A stretch of DNA of 64,000 nt from Bifidobacterium pseudolongum subsp. globosum (GCF_000741295.1 NZ_JGZG01000005.1:186001-250000); one strand, 5' to 3'; shown: positions 1 through 8,869, counted from the stretch's first letter. The notes: a model not told the origin generated them from the sequence alone. Program-made: numbers and translations.

Positions 1-1011
1 CTGCACCCCCGCCTGTTGCATGGCCTGCACCACAAGGCGCGCGCTGTCGGCATCGCGCCGCTGGGCGGCGCTGGCGCTCATCAGTTCGGCGTTCTGGATC
101 CAACCGAACGGCGAATCCTTCTGGCCGTCGGTGCCGGGGATCGTCACGAGCCACGCCTGCGAACCGTCTTGCCTGCGGTATTGCGAGATGGCGATCGTGC
201 CGTAGGCGAGCCCGTCGTCGCCGGCGCCGTTGGCCTGTCCGAGTCTGCGCAGGTCGTGCAGCGCATCCTGGATGCCGCTTGCCCCGCCCACGGCCATGTC
301 GGCGCTGTCCACTTGCCGCATGCGCAACGACGTGCCTTGCACCATGCCGCCCACATGGCTCAGGAACGGTGAGGCCACGGCCGCCGTGTCGTTGATCGAC
401 TGCCCCGGAAGGTCGGTGAGGGACGCCAGGCGTCCACCCGGCCCGCTGCATGCGGCGCCGATGCCGGAGACGACGCCCTCATGCGCCCACGCGGTGGCTT
501 TGGACGAATAGGCCCAATTGAACGATCCCTCGGTGGCCCAGCCATAGATGCCTCCGGCCACCGCAAGCGTGCCGACAGCGATGCCGGTGGCCACGGGGTG
601 GTGCACCGCGAACGCGCGCACCGCCCGGTTGACGATGCGTGTGTTGCGCATTTCCGCTTCGGCGTAGAGGCTGTGGGCGCGCGCCACCAGATCGGCGAGC
701 TGCGTGCATTCGTCAGCGAGGACACGGCACCGCCGAGCCATCACATCGCTCGCGTCGCGCGCCGCGTCGATGCGTGCACGCTGATCGGTGTGCACGGGCA
801 CGGACGGTTCGGCGGTCTGCATGGCGGCGGGGCACCAGACGAGGCGTTCTCGTTGTGCCGCAAGCGTGCAGGCGGCCTGCGTCCAGCGGCTTGCCGACGA
901 CGCCATCGCTGCGCTTTGCGCGTTGAGGGCGCTGTGCAGGCGCTGGTATTCCGCCTGATCGGCCACGGTGACGGCGCCGCCGTATATCGAGGAGCGAACC
1001 TGACGGGTCAT
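1..1011 (-). CDS. Truncated hydrolase-like protein (N-terminal 337 residues)
   Basis: The minus frame is open from an ATG at 1011 to the window edge, so the C-terminus is missing. The first 130 residues look helical and Ala/Arg-rich. A hydrophobic, probably membrane, segment lies at about residues 139-158. Near residues 283-310 the motifs SQAWLVTIPGT and FGWIQNAEL resemble the start of an alpha/beta-hydrolase core as found in actinobacterial WXG-associated lipase-like proteins; the expected GxSxG would lie beyond the edge. The ATG overlaps the stop of the upstream WXG-like gene by 4 nt (ATGA), so the two are translationally coupled. The reading frame is certain; the hydrolase assignment is inference. 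Confidence 0.6.
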   Translation of the reverse strand, partial: MTRQVRSSIYGGAVTVADQAEYQRLHSALNAQSAAMASSASRWTQAACTLAAQRERLVWCPAAMQTAEPSVPVHTDQRARIDAARDASDVMARRCRVLADECTQLADLVARAHSLYAEAEMRNTRIVNRAVRAFAVHHPVATGIAVGTLAVAGGIYGWATEGSFNWAYSSKATAWAHEGVVSGIGAACSGPGGRLASLTDLPGQSINDTAAVASPFLSHVGGMVQGTSLRMRQVDSADMAVGGASGIQDALHDLRRLGQANGAGDDGLAYGTIAISQYRRQDGSQAWLVTIPGTDGQKDSPFGWIQNAELMSASAAQRRDADSARLVVQAMQQAGVQ

Positions 1012-1373
1012 GGCAACCCTGCTTTCAGCATGGCGCCCGTCGTGGCGCAGCAATCCAGATGGCCCGCGATTGTGGTGTCGAACTGCCGCATGCGCGCATG
1101 GAACATGTCGGCGGCCTTGCCGCTCCATGTGAGCCGCCGGCTCGATGCACTCACGCGGGCAAGGTCGTCCAGTGCGCCCGTCGTGGCGGTGGCCGCCGTG
1201 TGCATGGTTTGCGCGCATTCGGCCACGATGCCGGTGCAGATGCAGGATTGGCGGGCGAAGGGGGCCTGCGGCTGCAGGCCGCCACCGAGGGGGAATGATG
1301 TGAATGTGCATAGGGGGCGTGTGGCGTGGGGATGGGCGCCGTACGCCCGCCAGGGAACCGTTGTGTGAATCAT
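1008..1373 (-). CDS. Small WXG100-like protein, start uncertain
   Basis: The C-terminal 70 residues read as two amphipathic helices joined by TWSGKA, a WXG-type turn, followed by ADMFHARMRQFD, as in ESAT-6/WXG100 proteins. The frame ends in the ATGA overlap with the hydrolase-like gene. The start is unclear. The ATG at 1373 (121 aa) is preceded by TTCAAT and a 6-nt spacer, the leaderless layout seen elsewhere here. A GTG at 1226 would give 72 aa and neither start has a Shine-Dalgarno sequence. WXG100 proteins are usually 90-100 aa, so the true start may differ. The family call rests on the turn and the helix pattern only. Confidence 0.5.
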   Translation of the reverse strand: MIHTTVPWRAYGAHPHATRPLCTFTSFPLGGGLQPQAPFARQSCICTGIVAECAQTMHTAATATTGALDDLARVSASSRRLTWSGKAADMFHARMRQFDTTIAGHLDCCATTGAMLKAGLP

Positions 1374-1455
1374 GCGTCCATTGAACGCGTGCCGTCGCCG
1401 TGGCGCCAGTCGGACGGGCCGATGTGGTCGGACGGCCGAGGCGTCCCCGTCATGT

Positions 1456-1508
1456 GGATGGGCGCCTGTGTGGATGCATGCATGATGCATCCACACAGGC
1501 GCCCATCC
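1456..1508 (-). terminator. 24-bp perfect hairpin ending the moxR-vWA operon
   Basis: Arms 1456-1479 and 1485-1508 are perfectly complementary over 24 bp around a 5-nt loop (gcatg). The hairpin lies 36 nt past the last stop of the minus-strand operon. There is no U-tract. Confidence 0.75.
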
Positions 1509-1543
1509 GGCAGTCGCCGGTCCACATGCCGCGTGCGGCGGGC

Positions 1544-2098
1544 TCACCACGGTTTGGCGTCGCCACCGCTCGTGTCGGTGCCGCTGTGGCGCTCGCCGTC
1601 GTGTTGCACGGCCTGGTCCTGGGATTCCTGTGTCTGCTCGTTGTTGCGCAGCATCTGCTCGATCTGTTCGCGTTGCTCGTCGGTCAGCGCAGGCTCGCCG
1701 CCTTGGCTGTTCGTGGTCGAATCGCCGGTCGTGGCCTGTGGCGTGCTTTGGGTTGTGGCGTCCACCTGCTGTTGCAGGCGTTCGGTCAATGCGCCGCTCA
1801 CCTGGCTGTTGTGTGCGATCGCGGTGCGGACCGACGGCAGCAGCAGCATGGGGGCCTGCTGCGCTTCGGCCAGCTGCGCGTCGGTCTGCTGTTGTTGGGC
1901 GAGCAGCTGTTTGATGTCGCTGTCCGCGGCTGCGGCGTCGCGCAGCGTGGCCGTCAGCGTCGCGGTCGCCTGGTTGTACAGGCCGGCCGCCCGCAGGTTC
2001 CATCCGGCGAGCCCGGCGCAGGCCAGCAACGCCACCGCGCACACGCCGAGCACGATGCGCACAGCGCGCGTGCGCCGTGGTTGTGGTTGCGATGTCAT
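1544..2098 (-). CDS. Membrane-anchored accessory protein of the moxR-vWA operon
   Basis: This 184-aa protein starts MTSQPQPRR at an ATG that overlaps the stop of the upstream vWA gene by 4 nt. One transmembrane helix occupies about residues 10-32. The remainder is Gln/Ala-rich and probably coiled coil, ending in a polar Thr/Gln/Asp tail. No family is recognised. It is the last gene before the hairpin at 1456-1508. In comparable Bat-type operons the final genes encode membrane scaffold or TPR proteins, so a scaffolding role beside the vWA proteins is possible but unproven. Confidence 0.7.
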   Translation of the reverse strand: MTSQPQPRRTRAVRIVLGVCAVALLACAGLAGWNLRAAGLYNQATATLTATLRDAAAADSDIKQLLAQQQQTDAQLAEAQQAPMLLLPSVRTAIAHNSQVSGALTERLQQQVDATTQSTPQATTGDSTTNSQGGEPALTDEQREQIEQMLRNNEQTQESQDQAVQHDGERHSGTDTSGGDAKPW

Positions 2099-3120
2099 TG
2101 CAGCAGCCTCCTCGATTGCATGTGCCAGGCCGCGAACTCCCATGCCGCCACGGCGAGCAGCACGATGGCGAACGGCCACGTGATGGGCGAGATGCGCGTG
2201 CGTTGCTTTTCCGTGGTGTTTTGCCGCCACGAGTTCGCTTCGCCGGTGATCTGCTGCTGGACCACGGTGCCACCGGATGCGGTGAGTAATGCGGTGCCGC
2301 TGAGTTCGTCGGCGAGCGACGTGATCTGCGCTTCGTCCATGATCGACACGCCCGGCTGGCCGGTCGACGGGTCGGTGACCCAGACGCCGGCCTCAGTCAT
2401 GCCGTCCGCATGCACCTGCGGCACCCGTCCGCCGGCCGTGGACCCCACGCCGATCACGCATGCGTCGTTGATGTAGCGGCGCAATGACGAGAACGTGCGG
2501 CGTGCCTTCGGTGTGGTCTGCTCGCCGTCGGTGATCAGGTACAGCACAATCGTGTCGTCGGGGTGGGCGTCGCGCACTGATTTGAGTGTCAGCAGCAGTG
2601 TGTCGATCGCGGCGTCCGGCGACGAGCCGGCAGACGTGTCGGTGGGCTCCACACGCAGCGAATCCGCCCAGTTGTCGATCGCACGCGCGTCCGGTGTCAA
2701 CGGCACATCCTGCGTGCCCGAGGCGCCGAACGAGACCGCGGCGAAGCTCGAATGCGCATAAGCGGCCGTGATGTCGTCGATCGCCGCCTTCGCCGCGTCC
2801 AGACGGCTGATCTGCGTGCGGTCGCCATACGTGGCATCGGCCACGCCCATCGAACCGGTCACGTCGGCCGCGATCACGACGTCGGTCGTGCTCACCGCGC
2901 GGCTCGTGGTCGTCGTCGCGATGCTCGGCGTGAGCGCGAGCACCGCGACAAGCACACACATGACACAGCGGCGCACGCATGCGGCCACGGTCTCGTCGGT
3001 GCCTTGCGCGCGCCGGCGCACATGGCACACGACGACGAGCGCCGCACACACGAGCATCGCCGCGGCCAGCGCCGAACCGGCGACCCATCCCAAGGCGGGC
3101 GCCAAGGTGAATCCGCTCAT
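2095..3120 (-). CDS. vWA-domain membrane protein (BatA/BatB-like)
   Basis: A 341-aa protein starting MSGFTLAP, with a strong GGAGG 8 nt upstream and a 4-nt overlap with the preceding vWA gene. Two N-terminal hydrophobic helices (about residues 12-35 and 50-72) are followed by a von Willebrand A domain whose metal site reads DVTGSMG, a DxTxS variant of the usual DxSxS. A C-terminal helix (TWPFAIVLLAVAAWEF) closes it. The layout is that of Bat proteins, which are handled by a MoxR ATPase and face the outside of the membrane. The partner metal-binding ligand is not obvious by eye. Confidence 0.85.
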   Translation of the reverse strand: MSGFTLAPALGWVAGSALAAAMLVCAALVVVCHVRRRAQGTDETVAACVRRCVMCVLVAVLALTPSIATTTTSRAVSTTDVVIAADVTGSMGVADATYGDRTQISRLDAAKAAIDDITAAYAHSSFAAVSFGASGTQDVPLTPDARAIDNWADSLRVEPTDTSAGSSPDAAIDTLLLTLKSVRDAHPDDTIVLYLITDGEQTTPKARRTFSSLRRYINDACVIGVGSTAGGRVPQVHADGMTEAGVWVTDPSTGQPGVSIMDEAQITSLADELSGTALLTASGGTVVQQQITGEANSWRQNTTEKQRTRISPITWPFAIVLLAVAAWEFAAWHMQSRRLLQ

Positions 3121-4169
3121 CGCCTCAACCTCCAAGCAACAATCAGCCAACCGGCGAGCAGCACGGCGATGGCGAGCGTCCACCAGCCCGGTGCATCCGT
3201 CCAATCGGCTTGGCTCGCCTCATCGACCGCGCTGATCTGCCGCCGGTCGATCGCGCGCACCAGATCCGCCACGGAGTCGCCGTCGGACTGCAGCAGGAAC
3301 GTGCCGTGATGCTGTTCGATGAGGGTGCGCATCTGTTCGGTGGCCTCATCATGGTCGCTCTGCGAGGGGCCTGAAAACAGGCCGTCCACGGTGATGCCGG
3401 CCTTGCTCGTCAGGTCGAGCGCCTGCGCGAGCGTATAGGTCTGCGTGCCTGAAACCACGTTGTCGGTGGCCAGCACAATCGACGCGTCGCGCAACTGGTC
3501 GGCCTGCGTGCCGCCGTAGGTGAACCCCGGCAGCATGGCGGCGCAGCTGACAAGTCCATCGCCGATGAGCGACGTGGCGTTCTTGCGGTTCTGCGTGCCG
3601 GCGAGCCAGTCGGAGACCTGCTGGTACTGCTGGGCGCTCATCTTGTCGATGTCGTCCTGCGTCTCCACGCCCCGCAACAGGTCATCGGCGTGCTCAAGCT
3701 GCCGTGCGGCCATCGTGTAATCGTCGGTCAGTGGGAACACGGTGCGCGACGTCGAGTTGAAGATGCTCAGGCCGATGCGCTCGCCCTTGAAATGCGAGAT
3801 CAGCGTGCGGTAGGTGGCGATCACCTGTTGGTCGTAGGGCAGGGTGGACCCTGAGACGTCGAGGCACAGCACGATGTCGCGGTTCGCGCTGTGCTCGTCT
3901 TCGGCCGCCACGCGCGCCGGGCGGCCCACAAGCGCCGCCATCGTGATCAGTGCAAGCACGGCGAGCACTGCGGCCGCACGGTTCCACCGCCGCCATAGCC
4001 GCAGCATGCGCGCGCCTTCGTCGGTCCTGAGGTCATCATCGATGTCGAAGACGGTGGCCTGGGGCAGCGCGCCCTGTCGGTGTGCGTCGAGCGCGCGCAC
4101 CACGAGCCCGATGAGCGCGCAGGCCGCCACCGCGATCAGAATGGCCCATGGCCATCGCCAATGCAGCAT
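3117..4169 (-). CDS. vWA-domain membrane protein (BatA/BatB-like)
   Basis: A 350-aa paralogue of the next gene. Hydrophobic helices lie near residues 9-27 and 62-82, the vWA domain begins with DIVLCLDVSGST (intact DxSxS), and a C-terminal helix is followed by WRLRR. The ATG at 4169 is preceded by AAGGTGG. Its stop overlaps the downstream vWA start by 4 nt and its ATG sits 1 nt after the upstream stop, so the genes are coupled. Two vWA proteins in tandem with moxR and DUF58 genes is the classic MoxR-associated arrangement. Confidence 0.88.
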   Translation of the reverse strand: MLHWRWPWAILIAVAACALIGLVVRALDAHRQGALPQATVFDIDDDLRTDEGARMLRLWRRWNRAAAVLAVLALITMAALVGRPARVAAEDEHSANRDIVLCLDVSGSTLPYDQQVIATYRTLISHFKGERIGLSIFNSTSRTVFPLTDDYTMAARQLEHADDLLRGVETQDDIDKMSAQQYQQVSDWLAGTQNRKNATSLIGDGLVSCAAMLPGFTYGGTQADQLRDASIVLATDNVVSGTQTYTLAQALDLTSKAGITVDGLFSGPSQSDHDEATEQMRTLIEQHHGTFLLQSDGDSVADLVRAIDRRQISAVDEASQADWTDAPGWWTLAIAVLLAGWLIVAWRLRR

Positions 4170-4170
4170 G

Positions 4171-4695
4171 TCAGCGCCACCTTTCCATGAAATCCCCGAC
4201 CCAGCCGGCCGCGGTGTGCACGCTGGCGTCGCGCGCTTCGGCGTTCGTCGCGGCGTCGGCGAACTCAGGCGGGTACAGCGCCGCGATCGTCAGACGCAAG
4301 GCGTCCCAGTTCGCCGCCGTGCCACCCGTAGGGCGCCGTTCGAGTTCGCGCAGTGTGCTCGTCGAAAGCGCGCGACCGCTGTGCACGGCGGCGAACTCGC
4401 GTGTCAACGCGGCAAGGTGCGCGTAGGCCTCATCGGCTGTGACCGCACCGGCGTCGTATTGACGCACCACATCGTCCACGCGCGCGAGCCACTGTTGCGT
4501 GGATCCGGCCTGCGCGTGTGCGCCCGCCGAAACGGCGGGCGCACGGCGGGCGCGGCGCCGGCCATACAACGTCATCGCCATGGCACACGCGGCCGCCGCG
4601 GCCACGGCCACGGCGAGCACTGTCCACAGCATGGGCATATCGCCGAGCGCGGCGGACGGGTGCAGGTCGGAGACATCAAGCGCAATCGCGTTCAC
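4171..4695 (-). CDS. Single-pass membrane protein between DUF58 and vWA genes
   Basis: A 174-aa protein starting at GTG 4695, preceded by AAAGGAG; the GTGA overlaps the DUF58 stop by 4 nt. One transmembrane helix (about residues 22-42) is followed by GRRRARR and a cytoplasmic-looking helical domain ending in FMERWR. Position and size match the DUF4381-type protein that often sits between DUF58 and vWA genes in MoxR operons, but I identify it by place rather than by motif. Confidence 0.75.
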   Translation of the reverse strand: MNAIALDVSDLHPSAALGDMPMLWTVLAVAVAAAAACAMAMTLYGRRRARRAPAVSAGAHAQAGSTQQWLARVDDVVRQYDAGAVTADEAYAHLAALTREFAAVHSGRALSTSTLRELERRPTGGTAANWDALRLTIAALYPPEFADAATNAEARDASVHTAAGWVGDFMERWR

Positions 4696-5663
4696 GCGCG
4701 CTCCTTTCCTTGGCGCGCCGGCGTGCGCAACATGGTGGGGGCGCCCGGCGCGCCGAAACGACTGAGTGAGACCAGACGCACGAAACCCGCGAACATGCGC
4801 GCGCTCGACGACGCGTGCATGAGCCGCGCGCCGCATCGGGCGAGCTCCTGCGTGAGGCTCGTGACCTCGAACGCGCGGTGGCGTTCGGTCTCCTGGGCGA
4901 GCGCCGCGTTGCGCAACAGCGCCGGCACGCGCCTGCCACTCGTGCCGTCCACGACGTGCGCGCGCGGCACTCCGTCGAGCGGTTGCGCGGCGAACGGATT
5001 GACCGTGCCCACATCGATCACGACGAGCGGATGCGTGCGCGCGATGCGCCGGATGAGCGGCAGATGGACGCGGGTGAGCGCCTGCTCGCAGCTCGCGATG
5101 ACCACGAGCGCGTCACGGTCGCGCAGATGCACGGCGTAATCGAGCAGCGCGTCGAGATTGCGCGTGTGGTCCCATGCGCGGTCGAGCGCTCCGTCGAGCG
5201 TGCGCTCGAACTGCGCGAGGCCGCCATGGAACGGCACGCGGGTGATGCTCGCGGCGTCGCCGAGCACAAGCGAGACGTCGTCGCTGCGGCGCAGGCTGAG
5301 CGCGGCGAACATGCACAGCGCGTTGGCCGCGACCGCATAGGCCGTCTCGCCCGAGGGGCAGCTTGCCGTCATCTCGCGGCCGGCGTCCATGAGCAGATAC
5401 ACGCGGCCCGAGGCGAGACGCTCGCGCTGCACTACCATGGCGCGGCCGGAGCGCGCGCTGATCTTCCAGTCGATTGCGCGCGCCTCGTCACCGGGCTCAT
5501 ACGGCCGGATGTCGAGCAGGTCGTCGTTGCCGCCGCGCCGGTTCGACCGGTGCTCGCCTTCCAGCACACCCAACGCCTTGGCCACGGTGGGCAGCGACAT
5601 GGAGGTGCCGAGCGCCTCGATCTTGCGCCGGACGTGGTCTGCCGTGTGCGCGCGGTCGATCAT
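4692..5663 (-). CDS. DUF58 family protein
   Basis: A 323-aa protein starting MIDRAHTADHVRR. It carries the DUF58 signature DIRPYEPGDEARAIDWKISA at about residues 48-67, which precedes a vWA-like fold (VYLLMDAGREM, then VVIASCEQALT). The ATG overlaps the moxR stop by 4 nt. DUF58 proteins are near-constant partners of MoxR ATPases; their biochemical role is not settled. The C-terminal end overlaps the GTG of the next gene. Confidence 0.9.
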   Translation of the reverse strand: MIDRAHTADHVRRKIEALGTSMSLPTVAKALGVLEGEHRSNRRGGNDDLLDIRPYEPGDEARAIDWKISARSGRAMVVQRERLASGRVYLLMDAGREMTASCPSGETAYAVAANALCMFAALSLRRSDDVSLVLGDAASITRVPFHGGLAQFERTLDGALDRAWDHTRNLDALLDYAVHLRDRDALVVIASCEQALTRVHLPLIRRIARTHPLVVIDVGTVNPFAAQPLDGVPRAHVVDGTSGRRVPALLRNAALAQETERHRAFEVTSLTQELARCGARLMHASSSARMFAGFVRLVSLSRFGAPGAPTMLRTPARQGKERA

Positions 5664-6724
5664 GGGACGGGGACCGCCTTGACGATCGAGTCGATCACCT
5701 GGTCGCACGTGACGCCGTCGGCGAGCGCCTCGAACGTGAGCAGGATGCGGTGGCGCAGCACTTCGTGCACATATTGTTTGATGTCTTCGGGCACCACGTA
5801 GTTGCGGCCGGCCATGAGCGCGGCGGTCTGCCCGATGCGCACAAGCGCGATCGACGCGCGCGGAGAGGCGCCGAGGCGCACGAGCGACGACAGGCCCTGC
5901 ACGGGCTTGCTGCCGGCGCCGCGCGAGGTTTCGGACAGGTCCACCGCGTACTTCATGATCGCGTCGGACACATGCACCTGGCGTGCGGCACGGCACAGGA
6001 AGTCCATGTCCTGGATGCCGATGACGTCGTGGGTCAGCGCCGTGGGATCGATTGTGTCCGATCCGCGGCGGGTGAGCAGCGCGAGCATGGCGACTTCCTG
6101 CTCGGCCGTGGGGTAGGTCATGACGGCTTTCATCATGAAACGGTCCATCTGCGCTTCGGGCAGGTTGAACGTGCCCTCTTCCTCGATGGGGTTCTGGGTG
6201 GCGATCACCATGAACGGCTTCGGCAGCGGGATGCGCTGGCCGCCGATTGTGGTGGCGCCTTCGGCCATGGCCTCGAGCATCGCCGATTGGGTCTTGGCGT
6301 TGGAACGGTTGATCTCGTCGAGCAGCACGAAGTTGGCGTGGATCGGGCCGATCTGCGTGGTGAAGCGCTGCGTGGAGAAGTCGAAGACCTGTGTGCCCAC
6401 CAGGTCGGACGGCATGAGGTCCGGTGTGCACTGCACACGCTTGAACGACCCGGAGACGGCGGTGGCCAAGGTCTGGGCCGCGGTCGTCTTGGCGAGGCCC
6501 GGCACGGATTCGATGAGGATGTGGCCGCCGGCCACCATCGTGGTGATGAGGGATTCGCGCAGGTTCTCCTGGCCCACGAGCGTCTGGGAGAAGCGGTTGC
6601 GGATCCGGGCCACGAGCTGCTGGGCGCGGGCCGTGTCGTCGGCGCCCAACGCGGTGGCGGGAGTGGTTGCCGTGGGCGGCGGGGCCATGGGCTGCGGTGC
6701 TGGTGGTTGATGGAATAGGGCCAT
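5660..6724 (-). CDS. moxR: MoxR-family AAA+ ATPase
   Basis: A 354-aa AAA+ ATPase. Walker A reads SVPGLAKT, Walker B VLLDEIN, and IATQNPIEEEGTFNLPEAQ is typical of MoxR. MoxR proteins act as chaperone-like ATPases on vWA partners, here the two encoded downstream. I chose ATG 6724 because GGAG lies about 8 nt upstream; an earlier in-frame ATG at 6769 lies inside a likely -10 hexamer (TACAAT on the minus strand, 6768-6773). It heads a six-gene operon running to the hairpin at 1456-1508. Confidence 0.93.
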   Translation of the reverse strand: MALFHQPPAPQPMAPPPTATTPATALGADDTARAQQLVARIRNRFSQTLVGQENLRESLITTMVAGGHILIESVPGLAKTTAAQTLATAVSGSFKRVQCTPDLMPSDLVGTQVFDFSTQRFTTQIGPIHANFVLLDEINRSNAKTQSAMLEAMAEGATTIGGQRIPLPKPFMVIATQNPIEEEGTFNLPEAQMDRFMMKAVMTYPTAEQEVAMLALLTRRGSDTIDPTALTHDVIGIQDMDFLCRAARQVHVSDAIMKYAVDLSETSRGAGSKPVQGLSSLVRLGASPRASIALVRIGQTAALMAGRNYVVPEDIKQYVHEVLRHRILLTFEALADGVTCDQVIDSIVKAVPVP

Positions 6725-6767
6725 GGAATGCGCTCCATCGGTAGGTCGGATGTTATATCGTGTCGTC

Positions 6768-6773
6768 ATTGTA
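6768..6773 (-). promoter_or_regulatory. Likely -10 of the moxR operon
   Basis: TACAAT on the minus strand, 43 nt upstream of the moxR ATG, leaving a short leader with a Shine-Dalgarno sequence. No convincing -35 was found. Confidence 0.45.
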
Positions 6774-6808
6774 GCGGCAATGGTTGAGCGTGAGGCCGCC
6801 ACGGGGGT

Positions 6809-7510
6809 TTATAGGCTCCAGTCGATCGGGGTGGCGCCCATGCGCTCGAGGGCCTCGTTGGCCCGCGAGAACGGGCGGGACCCGAAGAACCCGCGCGAGG
6901 CGGAAAGCGGGCTGGGATGAGGTGAGGTGATGATCGTGGCGTTCGTCAGCAGTGGGGCGAGCGATTGGGCTTTACGCCCCCAGAGAATGGCCACGAGCGG
7001 CAGCGGGCGGCCTTGTGCGTCCTTGCGGTCGTTCAACGCGCGGATCGCCGCGTCGGTGATCTGCTCCCATCCTTTGTTCTCATGGCTGTTGGGCCGTCCG
7101 GCCTCCACGGTCAGGCACCTGTTGAGCAGCATCACCCCTTGCCTCGTCCATGGGGTCAGGTCGCCGCTCGTCGGCGGCGGCACATGCAGGTCGCTTTGCA
7201 GCTCCTTGTATATGTTGATGAGGCTCTTGGGCAACGGCTTGACGCCCGGCGCCACCGAGAAGCTCAATCCGACCGGGTGCCCGGGCGTGGGGTAGGGGTC
7301 CTGCCCCACGATCAGCACCTTGACGGAGTCGAATGGGATGGTGAAGGCGCGCAGGATGTTGCCGCTCGCCGGCAGGATGCGCTTGCCCTGCGCCTGCTGT
7401 TGTCGGATGAAATCGCCCATCGCGTGAATCTGGGGCTCGACACCTGCCAGTGCATGCGCCCAGCCCGGGTCGATCAGCTCGCTGAGGGGTTTGGTATGTG
7501 CAGTGCTCAT
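6809..7510 (-). CDS. ung: Uracil-DNA glycosylase, family 1
   Basis: A 233-aa enzyme that excises uracil from DNA in base-excision repair. The catalytic water-activating motif is [19 protein letters not shown] (Asp retained), and the C-terminal motif is [20 protein letters not shown]. The Pro after GQDPY is usual in actinobacterial Ung. The ATG at 7510 lies 6 nt after TACAGT with no Shine-Dalgarno sequence, suggesting a leaderless mRNA. It runs convergent to nothing and precedes the moxR promoter region on the same strand. Confidence 0.95.
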   Translation of the reverse strand: MSTAHTKPLSELIDPGWAHALAGVEPQIHAMGDFIRQQQAQGKRILPASGNILRAFTIPFDSVKVLIVGQDPYPTPGHPVGLSFSVAPGVKPLPKSLINIYKELQSDLHVPPPTSGDLTPWTRQGVMLLNRCLTVEAGRPNSHENKGWEQITDAAIRALNDRKDAQGRPLPLVAILWGRKAQSLAPLLTNATIITSPHPSPLSASRGFFGSRPFSRANEALERMGATPIDWSL

Positions 7511-7516
7511 GGTTCC

Positions 7517-7522
7517 ACTGTA
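7517..7522 (-). promoter_or_regulatory. -10 for leaderless ung
   Basis: TACAGT on the minus strand, 6 nt before the ATG. Transcription would begin at or next to the start codon. Confidence 0.5.
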
Positions 7523-7648
7523 GCGGGCGGCCCGCAGATGGCCCGCCGTTTCGTGCCCGTTGGTATAGTGGTGGGAGCCCATCGTCTGTTCGGTTAGGAA
7601 TGGTTGTGCGGGCGTGTACTGGTTGCATGTATAGCGGAAGGATTTTCC

Positions 7649-8377
7649 ATGGCTCGTAAGGACACTGAACAGTACCAGTCCTATGAGAAGGACGCCTTTG
7701 ACAATCCCCCCGAGGGCCCCGTTGGCGTGCACCGCGGCAATCGGCCGATGATCGTGCGCGTCACCCCGTTCATCATCGTGCTTGTGGCCGCCGTGGCCGC
7801 GGGCGTGCTGTTCTGGAGCATCTTCTCGGGTGAGGCGGCGAACATGTTCAACCGCCGCTCCGAACAGACGCAGACGACGGCGCAGACCTCGCAGGGCTCA
7901 TCCTCCTCGTCGGCGGACGAGAGCGCGTCGGGCACCGCCTCGCAGGGCTCATCCTCCTCGTCGGCGGACGAGAGCGCGTCGGGCACCGCCTCGCAGTCGT
8001 CGCAAAGCGCCACGGCGGGCGAGTCGACGTCGGCTGAGGGGACGCCGAGCCAGACGCCTTCCGAAAGCGAATCCGCGCAGAGCACTCCAGAGGAGTCGCA
8101 GCAGGTCAACACGAACGCGCAGATCACGGTGATTAACGGCACGGGCGTGTCCGGCTACGCGAACGACCGTGCGGGCGTGCTGCAGAACCAGGGATTCACC
8201 AATGTGAGCGCGGCCAACCCTGACGCGACGACCGTGCTGCCCGCGCAGACCGTGGTGTATTACCAGAACGAGGCCGATCTGGCGACCGCGCAGCAGGTGG
8301 CCAACGCCTTGGGTATCGCCACCGTGGAACAATCCACGTCGATCGGCACACCGATCCAGGTTGTACTGATGCAGTGA
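7649..8377 (+). CDS. Membrane-anchored LytR_C-domain protein
   Basis: A 242-aa protein with ATG 7649 preceded by GGAAGGA. A cytoplasmic N-terminus (about 36 residues) leads to one transmembrane helix at about 37-57. A Ser/Ala/Glu-rich linker contains two identical 17-residue repeats, and a C-terminal LytR_C domain follows ([19 protein letters not shown] ... [17 protein letters not shown]). LytR_C domains occur in cell-envelope proteins, some with LytR-CpsA-Psr enzymes; this one has no catalytic domain. It is probably extracytoplasmic. A strong terminator follows at 8403-8430. Confidence 0.85.
   Translation: MARKDTEQYQSYEKDAFDNPPEGPVGVHRGNRPMIVRVTPFIIVLVAAVAAGVLFWSIFSGEAANMFNRRSEQTQTTAQTSQGSSSSSADESASGTASQGSSSSSADESASGTASQSSQSATAGESTSAEGTPSQTPSESESAQSTPEESQQVNTNAQITVINGTGVSGYANDRAGVLQNQGFTNVSAANPDATTVLPAQTVVYYQNEADLATAQQVANALGIATVEQSTSIGTPIQVVLMQ
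7889..7990 (+). repeat. Perfect 51-bp tandem duplication
   Basis: Two identical 51-bp units (7889-7939 and 7940-7990) encode 17 residues each ([17 protein letters not shown]) in the linker of the LytR_C protein. A 6-bp partial third copy follows. The absence of any divergence suggests recent or homogenised duplication. Confidence 0.97.
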
Positions 8378-8402
8378 GCGCGCCACAGCTACCCATATGT
8401 CG

Positions 8403-8430
8403 CCGCCCGGTTGTTCACCGGGCGGTTTTT
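8403..8430 (+). terminator. Intrinsic terminator after the LytR_C gene
   Basis: An 8-bp GC stem (8403-8410 with 8418-8425), a 7-nt loop and five T residues: a canonical intrinsic terminator. Confidence 0.9.
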
Positions 8431-8526
8431 GTATATTTCAGGTTAAAATGACTAGCGAGGAGGCGCGAATCCGCACTGAACCATCTCAAATGACAGATTT
8501 CGAGCGTTTCACGGGCATACACGCGG

Positions 8527-8532
8527 TAGAAT
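8527..8532 (+). promoter_or_regulatory. Possible -10 for cspA with a long leader
   Basis: TAGAAT lies about 105 nt before the cspA ATG. A long 5' leader is typical of cold-shock genes. The -35 is not convincing. Confidence 0.35.
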
Positions 8533-8636
8533 GACCTGCGGCCGCCCAATATGGACGCCTGTGATTGGGGAAGTTTTGAGATCATGGTGATCCGGGGGAC
8601 GACATGATTGCAATACATAAGAAGGAAAACAGGCAG

Positions 8637-8843
8637 ATGGCACAAGGAACAGTCAAGTTCTTCAGCGCCGGCAGGGGGTATGGTTTCATCAACCCTGCAC
8701 AGGGTGGTGAGGATGTCTTCGTCCATTATTCGGTGATTCAGGCCGATGGATTCAGGACGTTGAAGGAGGGTGACCGTGTGGAGTACAGCGTCGTCGAGAC
8801 GCCCAAGGGGTATCAGGCGAAAGACGTTGTTGTGCTGAACTGA
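8637..8843 (+). CDS. cspA: Cold-shock protein CspA family
   Basis: A 68-aa single cold-shock domain. RNP1-like motif GYGFINP and RNP2-like motif DVFVHYS are both present; it binds single-stranded RNA/DNA as an RNA chaperone. The ATG at 8637 (MAQGTVKFF) matches family N-termini; GAAGGA lies about 11 nt upstream. The first RNP1 residues read AGRGYGF instead of the usual KGFGF. It stands alone between two terminators. Confidence 0.93.
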   Translation: MAQGTVKFFSAGRGYGFINPAQGGEDVFVHYSVIQADGFRTLKEGDRVEYSVVETPKGYQAKDVVVLN

Positions 8844-8869
8844 CGGTGGGTGCGCGCATCGCGCGCCGA

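Noticed and set aside
7200..7330. Pro in place of His in the Ung motif GQDPYP.
   Set aside because: The same motif occurs in mycobacterial Ung; it is lineage-typical, not an active-site loss.
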